Source: Propionibacteriaceae bacterium (lineage in GTDB: Bacteria > Actinomycetota > Actinomycetes > Propionibacteriales > Propionibacteriaceae). Taken from it: DNA of 64,000 nucleotides. Location: assembly GCA_031262485.1 (NCBI GenBank), contig JAISHO010000042.1, positions 1 through 64,000 on the forward strand. The letters run 5' to 3'. Each line of letters opens with the position of its first letter. Position 1 is the stretch's first letter. The position numbers and the translations under genes are program-made. Positions 43,196 through 53,000 of this stretch are shown here, in pieces. A model generated the notes under the pieces. The model had not been told where the DNA came from. It ran no database searches and was given only the letters and a program-made list of their open reading frames with translations.

Positions 43196-43885
43196 TCACA
43201 AGACCGGAAAATCATCTCCGGCTAGGGAAGATATCGCCTGTGGAGAAAGACTGCCCGGCCACAGTCTCATCCACAGGCGCACCTCGTCGCGCACCTGGCG
43301 ATCGAGGTTGGCGACCGTTCCGGAACCGTCGAGGAGGATGTCGGCGACCTGGCGGCGATGGTCTGTGGTGGTCTGGGCGGCGATCCGTCGGCGAGCCTGA
43401 GTCTCATCCATCCCCCGCCCCTCGACGAGACGACGCACCCGCAGCTCGACGGGGGCGTCGACGACGAGGAGACGGTCGAAATCACCGGCTTGACCGGTTT
43501 CGATGAGCAGGGGGATGTCATGGACGACGATGCCAGCCCCAGCCTGAGCGGCTTCGCTCTCCAGTTCGGCGGCCCGCCGCTTGACCCAGGGATGGACGAT
43601 CCCCTCGAGACGAATCCGGGCGGCGTCGTCGGCGAAGACGATCCGGCCCAAAGCGGCCCGGTCGATCGTCCCGTCTCCGTGGGAGACCTCAGGCCCGAAA
43701 GCCTCGAGCACGGCGGCTGTGCCCGTGCTGCCGGGGGCGAGGGCGTCGCGGGCGAGGACGTCATGGTCGATGACGATCAAGCCGAGTTCCCGCAAGCAGG
43801 CTGTCACGACCGACTTGCCCGACGCGATCGGCCCGGTCACTCCGACGCGGTGAGGCGTCGTCGTGACCGGGCCGATCATCGTCAT
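43196..43885 (-). CDS. coaE: Dephospho-CoA kinase
   Basis: RVGVTGPIASGKSVVTACLRELGLIVIDHDVLARD; ATG at 43885. Confidence 0.93.
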   Translation of the reverse strand: MTMIGPVTTTPHRVGVTGPIASGKSVVTACLRELGLIVIDHDVLARDALAPGSTGTAAVLEAFGPEVSHGDGTIDRAALGRIVFADDAARIRLEGIVHPWVKRRAAELESEAAQAGAGIVVHDIPLLIETGQAGDFDRLLVVDAPVELRVRRLVEGRGMDETQARRRIAAQTTTDHRRQVADILLDGSGTVANLDRQVRDEVRLWMRLWPGSLSPQAISSLAGDDFPVL

Positions 43886-43898
43886 GAAGGCGTCGAGA

Positions 43899-45368
43899 TC
43901 AGTTCTCGGACAGCCGTTCCTTGAAAGCCTGAAGGGCTTCCGTCTCATCGGAGTCGAGCGCGCCGGAAGGACGCTCGGCGGCGGTGTCGGAATCACCGGA
44001 GACATAAGCCCCGGCCATCGCCTCGGCGGCCTGAGCCTCGACGGCGGCCTCCTTGGCTTCCTCGACCTGCTTCTTGTGCGCGACCCAGCGGGACTGTGCT
44101 TCGGCGTACTGGGCTTCCCAGGCGGCCTGCTGCTCTTCGTAGCCGGGCTTCCATTCGCCCTTCTCCGGGTCGAAGCCTTCGGGGTAGATGTAGTTGCCCT
44201 GGGCGTCGTAGCTGGCGGCCATGCCGTAGACCGACGGATCGAAATCCTCCGAGGAGACGTCGATGCCCTCGTTGGCCTGCTTGAGCGACAGCGAGATGCG
44301 GCGACGATCGAGATCGATGTCGATGAGCTTGACCATGACCTCGTCGCCGACAGTGACGACCTGCTCGGGGATCTCGACGTGGCGCTCGGCCAGTTCGGAG
44401 ACGTGGACGAGGCCTTCGATGCCATCCGCCACGGAGACGAAGGCGCCGAAGGGGACGAGCTTGGTGACGGTGCCGGGCACGATCTGGCCGATCTGGTGGA
44501 GCCGGGCGAAGGTCTGCCAGGGATCTTCCTGGGTGGCCTTGAGCGAGAGCGAGACACGTTCGCGGTCGAGCTCGACGCTCAACACCTCGACGGTGACTTC
44601 CTGACCGACCTCGACCACCTCGGACGGGTGATCGATGTGCTTCCAGGACAGCTCCGAGACGTGGACGAGACCGTCGACGCCGCCGAGATCGACGAAAGCG
44701 CCGAAGTTGACGATCGACGAGACGACGCCCTTGCGGATCTGGCCCTTCTGGAGCTGGTTGAGGAAGGTGAGGCGAACCTCGGACTGGGTTTGCTCCAGCC
44801 ACGCCCGACGAGACAAGACAACATTGTTGCGGTTCTTGTCGAGTTCGATGATCTTGGCCTCGAGCTCCTCGCCGACGTACGGCTGGAGATCGCGGACCCG
44901 GCGCATCTCGACGAGGGAGGCGGGCAGGAAGCCGCGCAAGCCGATGTCGACGATGAGGCCACCCTTGACGACTTCGATGACGCGGCCGGTGACGACGCCG
45001 TCTTCTTCCTTGATCTTCTCGATCGTCCCCCAGGCACGTTCGTATTGAGCGCGCTTCTTGGACAAAATGAGGCGACCCTCTTTGTCTTCTTTCTGTTGGA
45101 CGAGAGCTTCGATCTCATCGCCCACGTGAACGACCTCGAAGGGATCGACGTGGTGCTTGATGGAGAGCTCTTTGGCGGGAATGACGCCTTCAGTCTTATA
45201 GCCGACGTCGAGCAGGACTTCGTCCCGGTCGACTTTGACGACGGTGCCGGTGAGGATGTCACCGTCGTTGAAATTTTTCATAGTCGCGTCGACTGCGGCG
45301 AGGAATTCCTCCGGCGAACCGAGATCGTCGACGGCGACCTGAGCGGCCTCGTTCGAGGTTGAGGTCAT
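43899..45368 (-). CDS. rpsA: 30S ribosomal protein S1
   Basis: Four S1 motifs (VDGLVHVSELSWKHIDHPSEVV, IEGLVHVSELAERHVEIPEQVV, etc.). Confidence 0.97.
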   Translation of the reverse strand: MTSTSNEAAQVAVDDLGSPEEFLAAVDATMKNFNDGDILTGTVVKVDRDEVLLDVGYKTEGVIPAKELSIKHHVDPFEVVHVGDEIEALVQQKEDKEGRLILSKKRAQYERAWGTIEKIKEEDGVVTGRVIEVVKGGLIVDIGLRGFLPASLVEMRRVRDLQPYVGEELEAKIIELDKNRNNVVLSRRAWLEQTQSEVRLTFLNQLQKGQIRKGVVSSIVNFGAFVDLGGVDGLVHVSELSWKHIDHPSEVVEVGQEVTVEVLSVELDRERVSLSLKATQEDPWQTFARLHQIGQIVPGTVTKLVPFGAFVSVADGIEGLVHVSELAERHVEIPEQVVTVGDEVMVKLIDIDLDRRRISLSLKQANEGIDVSSEDFDPSVYGMAASYDAQGNYIYPEGFDPEKGEWKPGYEEQQAAWEAQYAEAQSRWVAHKKQVEEAKEAAVEAQAAEAMAGAYVSGDSDTAAERPSGALDSDETEALQAFKERLSEN

Positions 45369-45661
45369 GTAGTAGGACTCCGATGGATGAATAAATGAAT
45401 CAGTGGCGCCCAGACTCGTGCCCCGCCGCCCTGGGACGGTGGCGCTGCGCGACCCACTCCTGGCCGGAGCCACGCGAGCCATAAGCTTGGCCAGTCTACC
45501 GAGCGGGACCGCGAACCCCAAACTATCCCGGATCGCACCACCACATGATCGTCGGACGAGAAGTGCGGGAACGGCGCGATGGCACGGAAGCCGAAAGAAG
45601 CGCTATCGGGCATAGCGCGATTGAGAATGACGCCGCCAGCGTGCCGTTCCCGTGCTTCTCG

Positions 45662-48415
45662 TCAGTGGGCGTCGGCCCAGGACGGCCCCACCCCGACCGA
45701 GACGTCGAGCGGGACGTCGAGGTCGATGGCGTGCTCCATCTCCTGGCGCACGAGCGCCTCGAGCGCCTCCTCCTCGCCGGGGGCGACTTCGAAGACCAAT
45801 TCGTCGTGGACCTGGAGGAGCATCCGGGAGGCCAGGCCGGTCTCGGCCAGACGGCGATCGACCGCGATCATCGCCACCTTGATGATGTCGGCGGCCGAAC
45901 CCTGGATCGGCGCGTTGAGGGCCATCCTTTCGGCCATCTCCCGCAACTGGTGATGGGGACTGGTCAGATCAGGCAGGTAACGCCGCCGTCCGAGGATCGT
46001 CGAGGTGTAGCCGACGGCCCGGGCCTCGTCGACGAGGGAATGGAGATAGTCGCGGACGTGACCGAAGACGGCGAAATAATCCTTCGACAATTGATCGGCC
46101 TCACGCACCGAGATGCCGAGTTGAGCAGACAATCCATAGGACGACAATCCATAGGCCAGCCCATAGTTCATCGCCTTGATCCTCGCCCGTTGGGTCGCCG
46201 TCACCTCGGCCGGGTCCCCGCCAAAGACGTGAGCGGCCATGACCCGGTGGAAGTCCTCGCCCGAGCGGAAGGCGGCGATGAGCCGTTCGTCGCCCGAGGC
46301 GTGGGCCATGAGCCGCATCTCGATCTGGGAGTAGTCGGCTGACAGCAGCGAGGCGAAACCGGGGCCGGGGACGAGGGCTCGTCGGATCTGGCGCCCCTCG
46401 TCGGAGCGGATCGGAATGTTTTGGAGATTGGGATCGACGGAGCTGAGCCGACCCGTCGCCGTCGCCGTCTGCATAAAGGTCGTGTGGATGCGGTCGTCGT
46501 CGGCCACCGTTTTGACGAGACCTTCGACGATCTGGCGCAACTTGATGGCGTCGCGGTGCTCGAGCAGGTGGGCGAGGAAGGGGTTCTCCGTCGAGGCGAA
46601 GAGCTTCTCTAACGCGTCGGCGTTCGTCGTGTATCCGGTCTTCGTCTTCTTCGTCTTCGGCAGGCCCAACTCGTCGAAGAGGACCTTTTGCAATTGTTGG
46701 GGGCTAGAGAGGTTGACCTCGTGGCCGATGACGTCATAGGCGGCCGCGGCGGCGTCGCGGACCCGGCGGTCGAAACGTTCGCAGAGGGAGTCGAGGAAGT
46801 CACGATCGACAGCCACGCCTGTCCGCTCCATCGTGGCGAGGACACGGGTCAGGGGCAGTTCGACTTCCTCGAGGAGGGCTGTCTCGTCACGTTCGGCCAG
46901 CACCGTCGTGAGCCGGTCACGCAGCGCCAGCAGCGCACGGGCCTCGCGCATGAGCTGGTGACGTTCGGCGTCGGCCTCGACCCCGGGCCCGTCGAAATCG
47001 AGGGCGGGTTGGTCGTCGACCGGAGCGGCCTGACCGGCGAGCTCAAAACCGAGGTAACGCGATGTCAGCTGAGCGATCGTCTCATCGCGTTGGTCGGGGC
47101 GGATGAGATAGGCCGCCAAGCGCGTGTCCATCGTCGCCCCGGTGAGATCCCAGCCCCTGGTCCACAGCGCCTCGAGCGGCCCCTTGACCTGGTGAACTAC
47201 CTTGTCGCAGCTGGAATCCGTGAGCCAGGCGGCGAAGGCGGCGTCGTCATCGGGCGTCATCTCGGCGACGTCGAACCAGGCGGCGGCGCCCGTGGAGGAA
47301 GCGAGGGCGCAGGCGGTGATGTCGCCGGACCCGCGGGCCCAGCGCCCCGTCCAAACGACGCCGAGCGCCTCGCCCTCGTGTGCTCGCAGCCACGCGGCCA
47401 CCTCCCCGGGAGCGAGGACGACGCCGTCGACGACGAGTTCCTGCCCAGCGGGCTCATCGGGGGCGGCCTCGACATCGATGATCTCAGCGACCCGGGAACG
47501 CAGTTGCCGAAACTCGAGCGCGTCGAAGACCGCTTGGACTCGCGCCGCGTCCCCTGGGCGACGGCGCAGACCGGCCACGTCGACCGGCAGGGAGACATCG
47601 CGGACGAGCGCGTTGAGGCGACGGTTGCGCCGGACGTCGTCGAGGTGGGCTCGCAGTGATTCGCCCGCTTTGCCCTTGACCGTCTCCGCCTCGGCCAGGA
47701 GATTCTCCAGACCGTCGAACTGGCCGAGCCACTTGGCGGCCGTCTTCGGCCCGACTCCGGGGACGCCAGGAAGGTTGTCACTCGTCTCCCCGACGAGCGC
47801 CGCCAATTCCGGGTAGCGGGCGGGCGGCACGCCGTATTTCTCCTCGACCGCCGCCGGCGTCATCCGAGCCAGATCGGTCGCTCCACGACGTGGGTAGAGC
47901 ACCGTAGTGCGTTCGTCGATGAGTTGGAAGGAGTCGCGATCCCCACTGCAGATGAGAGTCTCGCACCTCGTCGCGCCGGCCTCGGCGGACAGCGTGGCGA
48001 TGATGTCGTCGGCTTCGAAATCCGCTTTTTCGACATAGACGATGGCGAGAGCGTCGAGGACATCCTTGATGAGGTCGACCTGGCCGATGAACGGCGCCGG
48101 CGTCTCATCGCGGGTGCCCTTGTAATCGGCGTATTCACGGGTGCGGAAGGTGGTCCGGGAGACGTCGAAGGCGACGCCGATATGGGTCGGCTGTTCGTCG
48201 CGGATGAGGTTGATGAGCATGGAGACGAAGCCGTAGACGGCGTTCGTCGCCTGACCCGTCGAGGTCGAGAAATTCTCCACCGGCAGGCCGTAAAACGCCC
48301 GGAACGCCATCGAATGCCCGTCGATGAGGAGGAGACGCTCGCTCGCCCCGGCCTCGACCGCCCCCGGCTCGGTCACCGACTCGGCAGAGGCGTCGGCGCT
48401 GGGCGAATCAGCCAT
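45662..48415 (-). CDS. polA: DNA polymerase I
   Basis: 5' exonuclease domain LLLIDGHSMAFRAFYGLP, polymerase motifs DYSQIEMRLMAHASGD, LLQVHDELVFEV. Confidence 0.97.
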   Translation of the reverse strand: MADSPSADASAESVTEPGAVEAGASERLLLIDGHSMAFRAFYGLPVENFSTSTGQATNAVYGFVSMLINLIRDEQPTHIGVAFDVSRTTFRTREYADYKGTRDETPAPFIGQVDLIKDVLDALAIVYVEKADFEADDIIATLSAEAGATRCETLICSGDRDSFQLIDERTTVLYPRRGATDLARMTPAAVEEKYGVPPARYPELAALVGETSDNLPGVPGVGPKTAAKWLGQFDGLENLLAEAETVKGKAGESLRAHLDDVRRNRRLNALVRDVSLPVDVAGLRRRPGDAARVQAVFDALEFRQLRSRVAEIIDVEAAPDEPAGQELVVDGVVLAPGEVAAWLRAHEGEALGVVWTGRWARGSGDITACALASSTGAAAWFDVAEMTPDDDAAFAAWLTDSSCDKVVHQVKGPLEALWTRGWDLTGATMDTRLAAYLIRPDQRDETIAQLTSRYLGFELAGQAAPVDDQPALDFDGPGVEADAERHQLMREARALLALRDRLTTVLAERDETALLEEVELPLTRVLATMERTGVAVDRDFLDSLCERFDRRVRDAAAAAYDVIGHEVNLSSPQQLQKVLFDELGLPKTKKTKTGYTTNADALEKLFASTENPFLAHLLEHRDAIKLRQIVEGLVKTVADDDRIHTTFMQTATATGRLSSVDPNLQNIPIRSDEGRQIRRALVPGPGFASLLSADYSQIEMRLMAHASGDERLIAAFRSGEDFHRVMAAHVFGGDPAEVTATQRARIKAMNYGLAYGLSSYGLSAQLGISVREADQLSKDYFAVFGHVRDYLHSLVDEARAVGYTSTILGRRRYLPDLTSPHHQLREMAERMALNAPIQGSAADIIKVAMIAVDRRLAETGLASRMLLQVHDELVFEVAPGEEEALEALVRQEMEHAIDLDVPLDVSVGVGPSWADAH

Positions 48416-48422
48416 GCGGCGT

Positions 48423-49043
48423 TCAGTCCGACTTGGGATGACGGCTGTGATCGATGACGCCTTGGGCGACCTCGCGCATCGACTTGCGCAGGTCCATGGC
48501 CGTCTTCTGAATCCAGCGGAAGGCCTCGGCCTCCGTCATCCCCAACTCCTCTTGGAGGAGGGCTTTGGCCTGATCGACGACCTTGCGGGAGGCTAACCGC
48601 TCTTCGAGATCGGCCGCCTCGGCCTCGACCGCCACCAGTTGGGCGAAACGGGCCTGGGCGATCTCGATGGCGGGGACGACGTCGGAGACGTCGAACGGCT
48701 TGACGACGTAGGCCATGACGCCGGCCTCGCGGGCCCGCTCGATGAGTTCACGTTGGGAGAAGGCCGTCAGCATGACGACCGCGGCGATGCGCTCGGCGGT
48801 GATCGTCTCAGCGGCGGTGATGCCATCCATCTTCGGCATCTTGACATCCATGATGACGACATCGGGATCGAGTTCACGGGCGAGGTCGATGGCTTCCTCG
48901 CCATCGGCCGCTTGGCCGACGACGTCGTACCCCTCGTTGGTCAGCAGTTCGACCAAGTCCAGACGGATGAGCGCCTCATCCTCGGCCACAAGCACACGTG
49001 GCTTGTTCTCATTCTCATTCGGCTTCTTCGTCACGAGACGCAT
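48423..49043 (-). CDS. Response regulator with C-terminal ANTAR RNA-binding domain
   Basis: RVLVAEDEALIRLDLVELLTNEGYDVVGQ, DVKMPKMDG; ANTAR helix RKVVDQAKALLQEELGMTEAEAFRWIQKTAMDLRKSMREVAQGVI. Confidence 0.93.
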   Translation of the reverse strand: MRLVTKKPNENENKPRVLVAEDEALIRLDLVELLTNEGYDVVGQAADGEEAIDLARELDPDVVIMDVKMPKMDGITAAETITAERIAAVVMLTAFSQRELIERAREAGVMAYVVKPFDVSDVVPAIEIAQARFAQLVAVEAEAADLEERLASRKVVDQAKALLQEELGMTEAEAFRWIQKTAMDLRKSMREVAQGVIDHSRHPKSD

Positions 49044-49106
49044 TCTTCCACGACTAGGCCCCACACGCACTCTGGAGGGCAGCGAATAAATGAATAACGA
49101 ATATTG

Positions 49107-49189
49107 TACCCGGGAAGGGAGTCGAACCCTCACAGCCTTGCGGCCAGACGGGTTTGAGCCGTCCGCGTATGCCATTCCGCCACCCGGGC
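49107..49189 (-). tRNA. tRNA-Leu (anticodon CAA)
   Basis: GCCCGGGTGGCGGAATGGCATACGCGGACGG CTCAAAC CCGTCTGGCCGCAAGGCTGTGAGGGTTCGACTCCCTTCCCGGGTA; long variable arm. Confidence 0.93.
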
Positions 49190-49297
49190 ATGCCCTCAAG
49201 GGTAAGGGCCGGTGACATTCTGCCACGAATCCGCCACCCGGCGCATCTGAGCGCTGAAATCCGCTTGGCGAGGAGACGGCTCAGGTCGCGCCCTCCG

Positions 49298-50713
49298 TCA
49301 ATCGTTCCGGCCGACTTCGTGCACGTAGACGGTGTTCGTCTTGCCGGTGATGCCCATGGGGATGCCGTAGACGACGACGACTTTCTCGCCTGGCTGGCAG
49401 ATCCCGTTCGAGACCAACTGTTCGTCCATGTCGTCGATCATCGGCTCGAGTTGGTAGGCCACCTCGGAGATGAACGAGCGCAACCCCCACACGACGCCGA
49501 GTTCGCGGACGGTCCGTTCCTCCGGGGTGAAGCAGAGGACGGGAATCTTCGTCCGCAAGCGCGCCAGACGACGGGCGGTGTCCCCGCTCGTCGAGAAGCC
49601 GATGATGTGGCTGGCGCCGACCTGGTGGGCGATCTGGGCGGCTCCCCAGGAGACGATCCCGCTGATGGTGTGGGGATCCCAGTGGATCTCGGCGATCTCG
49701 TTGAAGCCGTCCTCCTCGACCGCTTCGATGATCCGCCCCATCGCCTCGATCGCCTCGCCCGGGTAACGCCCGATGCTCGTCTCACCGGAGAGCATGACGG
49801 CGTCGGCGCCATCGAGCACCGCGTTGGCGACATCGGAGACCTCGGCGCGGGTCGGGCGTGGCGCGGTGATCATCGACTCGAGCATCTGGGTGGCGACGAT
49901 GACCGGTTTGGCCCACCGTCTCGCCGAATCGATGATGTGTTTCTGGGCGAGCGGGACGTCCTCGAAGGGCAGTTCGACGCCGAGGTCGCCGCGGGCCACC
50001 ATGACGGCGTCGAAGGCGTCGATGATCTCGCTGAGGTGGTCGAGGGCTTGGGGTTTCTCGATCTTGGCGATGACGGGGCGGCGCACCCCCACCTCGTCCA
50101 TGATGGCGTGGACGGGCAGGATGTCGTCGGCGTTGCGGACGAACGAGAGGGCGATCATGTCGACGTCGTGGGCGAGCGCCCAGCGCAGATCGCTGGCGTC
50201 CTTGTCGGAGAGCGCCGGCACCGAGACGGGCACCCCGGGCAGATTGATGCCCTTGTGATCGCTGACCGGCCCGCCGACGACGACGCGGGTGACGACGTCG
50301 GTGTCGGTCACCTCGGTGACGCACAGTTCGACGCGCCCGTCGTCGATGAGGATCCGCTCCCCCGCTTGGACGTCCTGCGGCAAGGTTTTCAGCGTCGTCG
50401 AGGCCCGGTGGACGTCGCCGAGCATCGTCTCCGTCGTGATGGTGAACGTCGCCCCGTCGGCCAGGGTGACAGGCCCATTGGCGAATCGACCGAGGCGGAT
50501 CTTCGGCCCCTGGAGATCGGCGAAGACGGTGATGATCCGACCGGTCCTGGCCGAGGCCTCACGCAGGTCCTTGAGGTTGGCCTCGTGGCCGGCATGGTCG
50601 CCATGGCTCATGTTCATCCGGGCGACGTCGAGGCCGGCGGTGATGAGATCGCAGAGACGGTCGGCTCCGCTCGTGGCCGGGCCTAGGGTGCAAACGATCT
50701 TGGCTCTTCGCAT
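49298..50713 (-). CDS. pyk: Pyruvate kinase
   Basis: RRAKIVCTLGPATSG, ARMNMSHGDHAGHE, MVARGDLGVELPFEDVPLAQK, VIVATQMLESMI. Confidence 0.98.
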   Translation of the reverse strand: MRRAKIVCTLGPATSGADRLCDLITAGLDVARMNMSHGDHAGHEANLKDLREASARTGRIITVFADLQGPKIRLGRFANGPVTLADGATFTITTETMLGDVHRASTTLKTLPQDVQAGERILIDDGRVELCVTEVTDTDVVTRVVVGGPVSDHKGINLPGVPVSVPALSDKDASDLRWALAHDVDMIALSFVRNADDILPVHAIMDEVGVRRPVIAKIEKPQALDHLSEIIDAFDAVMVARGDLGVELPFEDVPLAQKHIIDSARRWAKPVIVATQMLESMITAPRPTRAEVSDVANAVLDGADAVMLSGETSIGRYPGEAIEAMGRIIEAVEEDGFNEIAEIHWDPHTISGIVSWGAAQIAHQVGASHIIGFSTSGDTARRLARLRTKIPVLCFTPEERTVRELGVVWGLRSFISEVAYQLEPMIDDMDEQLVSNGICQPGEKVVVVYGIPMGITGKTNTVYVHEVGRND

Positions 50714-50749
50714 GACGACAAGCTTAGAGGTCGCGACACCGGGAATTTT

Positions 50750-51673
50750 TCAGTGATTCCTGACGAGTTCGAGGCTGTCGCGCAAATCAGCTGGATATTC
50801 CGAGGTGAAACGCATGGCCCGACCGGTGACGGGATGGTGGAGCGCCAACTCGACGGCGTGGAGCCACTGGCGTCGGAGTCCGAGCCGGGCGGCCAGGGTG
50901 GGGTCGGCGCCATAGAGGAGATCGCCGGCGCAGGGATGGTGGATCGCCGACATATGAACGCGGATTTGGTGTGTTCGCCCCGTCTCGAGGTGGACTTCGA
51001 GGAGGGTCGCAGCCCGGTGCGCTTCGAGCGTGGCGTAGTGGGTGACGCTGGGGCGGCCGTCGCGGGTGATGGCCATCTTCCACTCGGGGCCGCGGTCGTG
51101 GCCGATGGGGGCGTCGATCGTGCCGGTGAGCGGATCGGGATAGCCCTGGACGAGGGCGTGGTAGATCTTCTCGACCGTCCGGTCACGGAAAGCTTGCTTG
51201 AGGACGCTGTAGGCGATCTCCGACTTGGCGACGACCATGACGCCGGAGGTGCCGACGTCAAGGCGCTGGACGATGCCCTGCCGTTCGGGCGGCCCCGAGG
51301 TGGAGATCCGGAAACCGGCCGCGGCCAGATGGCCGACGACGCTGGGGCCGTCCCAGCCGACGCTGGGGTGGGCCGCCACCGCGGCAGGTTTGTCGACGAC
51401 GACGATGTCGTCATCGTCGTAGAGGATGCCCATGCCATCGGCCAGTTGAGGACGAACCGTCACCGGCATGGGAGCGGGCGCCGCTTCCTCGACGACTTCG
51501 AGGAGGGCCCCGGCGTGGACCCGGGCTGATTTGGCGACGACGACGCCGTCGAGGGTGAGCCCGCCGTTGAGGGCGACCCGGTCGATCCGCGAACGGCTCA
51601 TGCCCGTCATCCGGGTGGCCGCGACATCGACCCGCTCTCCGTCGAGGCCGTCCGGGACGACTGCGATCGCCAT
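50750..51673 (-). CDS. RluA/RluD-family pseudouridine synthase
   Basis: [55 protein letters not shown]. Confidence 0.95.
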   Translation of the reverse strand: MAIAVVPDGLDGERVDVAATRMTGMSRSRIDRVALNGGLTLDGVVVAKSARVHAGALLEVVEEAAPAPMPVTVRPQLADGMGILYDDDDIVVVDKPAAVAAHPSVGWDGPSVVGHLAAAGFRISTSGPPERQGIVQRLDVGTSGVMVVAKSEIAYSVLKQAFRDRTVEKIYHALVQGYPDPLTGTIDAPIGHDRGPEWKMAITRDGRPSVTHYATLEAHRAATLLEVHLETGRTHQIRVHMSAIHHPCAGDLLYGADPTLAARLGLRRQWLHAVELALHHPVTGRAMRFTSEYPADLRDSLELVRNH

Positions 51674-52326
51674 CAGCGCTCCCTGGGCCCGGGTGCGGCT
51701 TCTTCGGAGACCGCATCGGTGGCGCGGTCGGCCGATCCGCCGCGACCGCCCTGAACTGTCGTCCGCGCGTCGTCCGTGGTGGTCTCAGCGGCGCCCTCGA
51801 CGGCGTTCTCGTCCTCGACCAGGGAGACGCCGTCCTTCTCCTCGTTCTTGCCCTCGACGAGGGTGTAAACGATGGTCGCCACCGCGACGCAGGTGAGGAA
51901 GATGTCGGCGACGTTGAAGACGGCGAAATATTTCAGGGCGATGAAGTCGATGACGTGACCGTGGAAATGGGCCGGTTCCCGGATGATGCGGTCGATGAGG
52001 TTGCCGACGACCCCGGCCAAGGCGAAACCGGCAATGATGGCCCATCCCCGGGTGTTGATGCGCGGAATCCCCCAGATGACGATGGCGGCCGCGGCGACGG
52101 CGGCGAGGATCGTGAAGACGACGGTGAACTGTTCCCCGGCGGAGAAGGCCGCTCCGGGGTTGCGGACGAGGCGAAACGTGAGGACGTCGCCGATGAGCGA
52201 TATCGTCCGTCCGCCGCTCAGGTAGTGAAGAGCGATGGCTTTCGTCGCCTGGTCGAGGGCGACGCCGACCACAGCGAGGACGACGGCGACGACACGGAGT
52301 GTGCGACGGGCCGCGGGGACGCTCAA
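51673..52326 (-). CDS. lspA: Lipoprotein signal peptidase (signal peptidase II)
   Basis: [64 protein letters not shown]; probable TTG start at 52326 just after the traR/dksA stop; C-terminal extension. Confidence 0.85.
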   Translation of the reverse strand: MSVPAARRTLRVVAVVLAVVGVALDQATKAIALHYLSGGRTISLIGDVLTFRLVRNPGAAFSAGEQFTVVFTILAAVAAAAIVIWGIPRINTRGWAIIAGFALAGVVGNLIDRIIREPAHFHGHVIDFIALKYFAVFNVADIFLTCVAVATIVYTLVEGKNEEKDGVSLVEDENAVEGAAETTTDDARTTVQGGRGGSADRATDAVSEEAAPGPRER

Positions 52327-52330
52327 CCTC

Positions 52331-52768
52331 TCACCGCCGCTCGGTGCGTTGCTTGCAGCTGACACACATCGTGGCCCGGGGGAAGACCTGGAGACGGGCT
52401 TTGCCAATGGGGCATCCGCAGACCTCGCAGACCCCATACTTGCCCTCGTCGAAAAGCTTGAGCGCCAATTGCCCCTGCTCAAGGAGAGTGCGGGCGTTGG
52501 CGGCCAAGGACATCTCTTGATCACGTTCAAAATTGGACGACCCGACATCGGCTGGATCACGCCCCGTGCCCTCAGTGCCCTCGTCGAGGAGACGACGCAG
52601 ATCGGCCTCGGACTGAGCGATCTTGCGTTCCATCTGATCGATATCGGCTTGGAGCTCGGCGCGGATCTCGGCGAGCTCCTCATCCGTCCACGGGTCCTCG
52701 CCCTCGGCCACCGGAATCGCCGAAGTGTTCGTGGGGACCGTCTCATCCGATGAATTCTTGCGTGACAT
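52331..52768 (-). CDS. TraR/DksA family zinc-finger regulator
   Basis: C-terminal YGVCEVCGCPIGKARLQVFPRATMCVSCKQRTERR; start at MSRKNSSDE. Confidence 0.92.
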   Translation of the reverse strand: MSRKNSSDETVPTNTSAIPVAEGEDPWTDEELAEIRAELQADIDQMERKIAQSEADLRRLLDEGTEGTGRDPADVGSSNFERDQEMSLAANARTLLEQGQLALKLFDEGKYGVCEVCGCPIGKARLQVFPRATMCVSCKQRTERR

Positions 52769-53000
52769 CGTCACAGGAGACACCTCCTTGAATCGAGCGC
52801 CGACGCACCACACAGACTCAGTGGGCGATTGTTATTGGCAGATGTTAGTGCCTTCTTTTTATTTGTTTGAGAGTAACGCTCAGTGGCGTTGTCCGCCACT
52901 TCGACACAAAAAATGACACCACCGGGAAAAGACGGAGCCGTATAGCACGCCGTTCCGCCCGGAGAGTACCCCCAGACGGAACGGCATTGATGGTTCGTTG

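Noticed and set aside
46900-47450. Degenerate 3'-5' exonuclease domain of PolA (no DxE motif, LGVVWTGRWARG instead)
   Set aside because: Real in sequence, but loss of proofreading residues is already known for many bacterial Pol I proteins including Actinobacteria.
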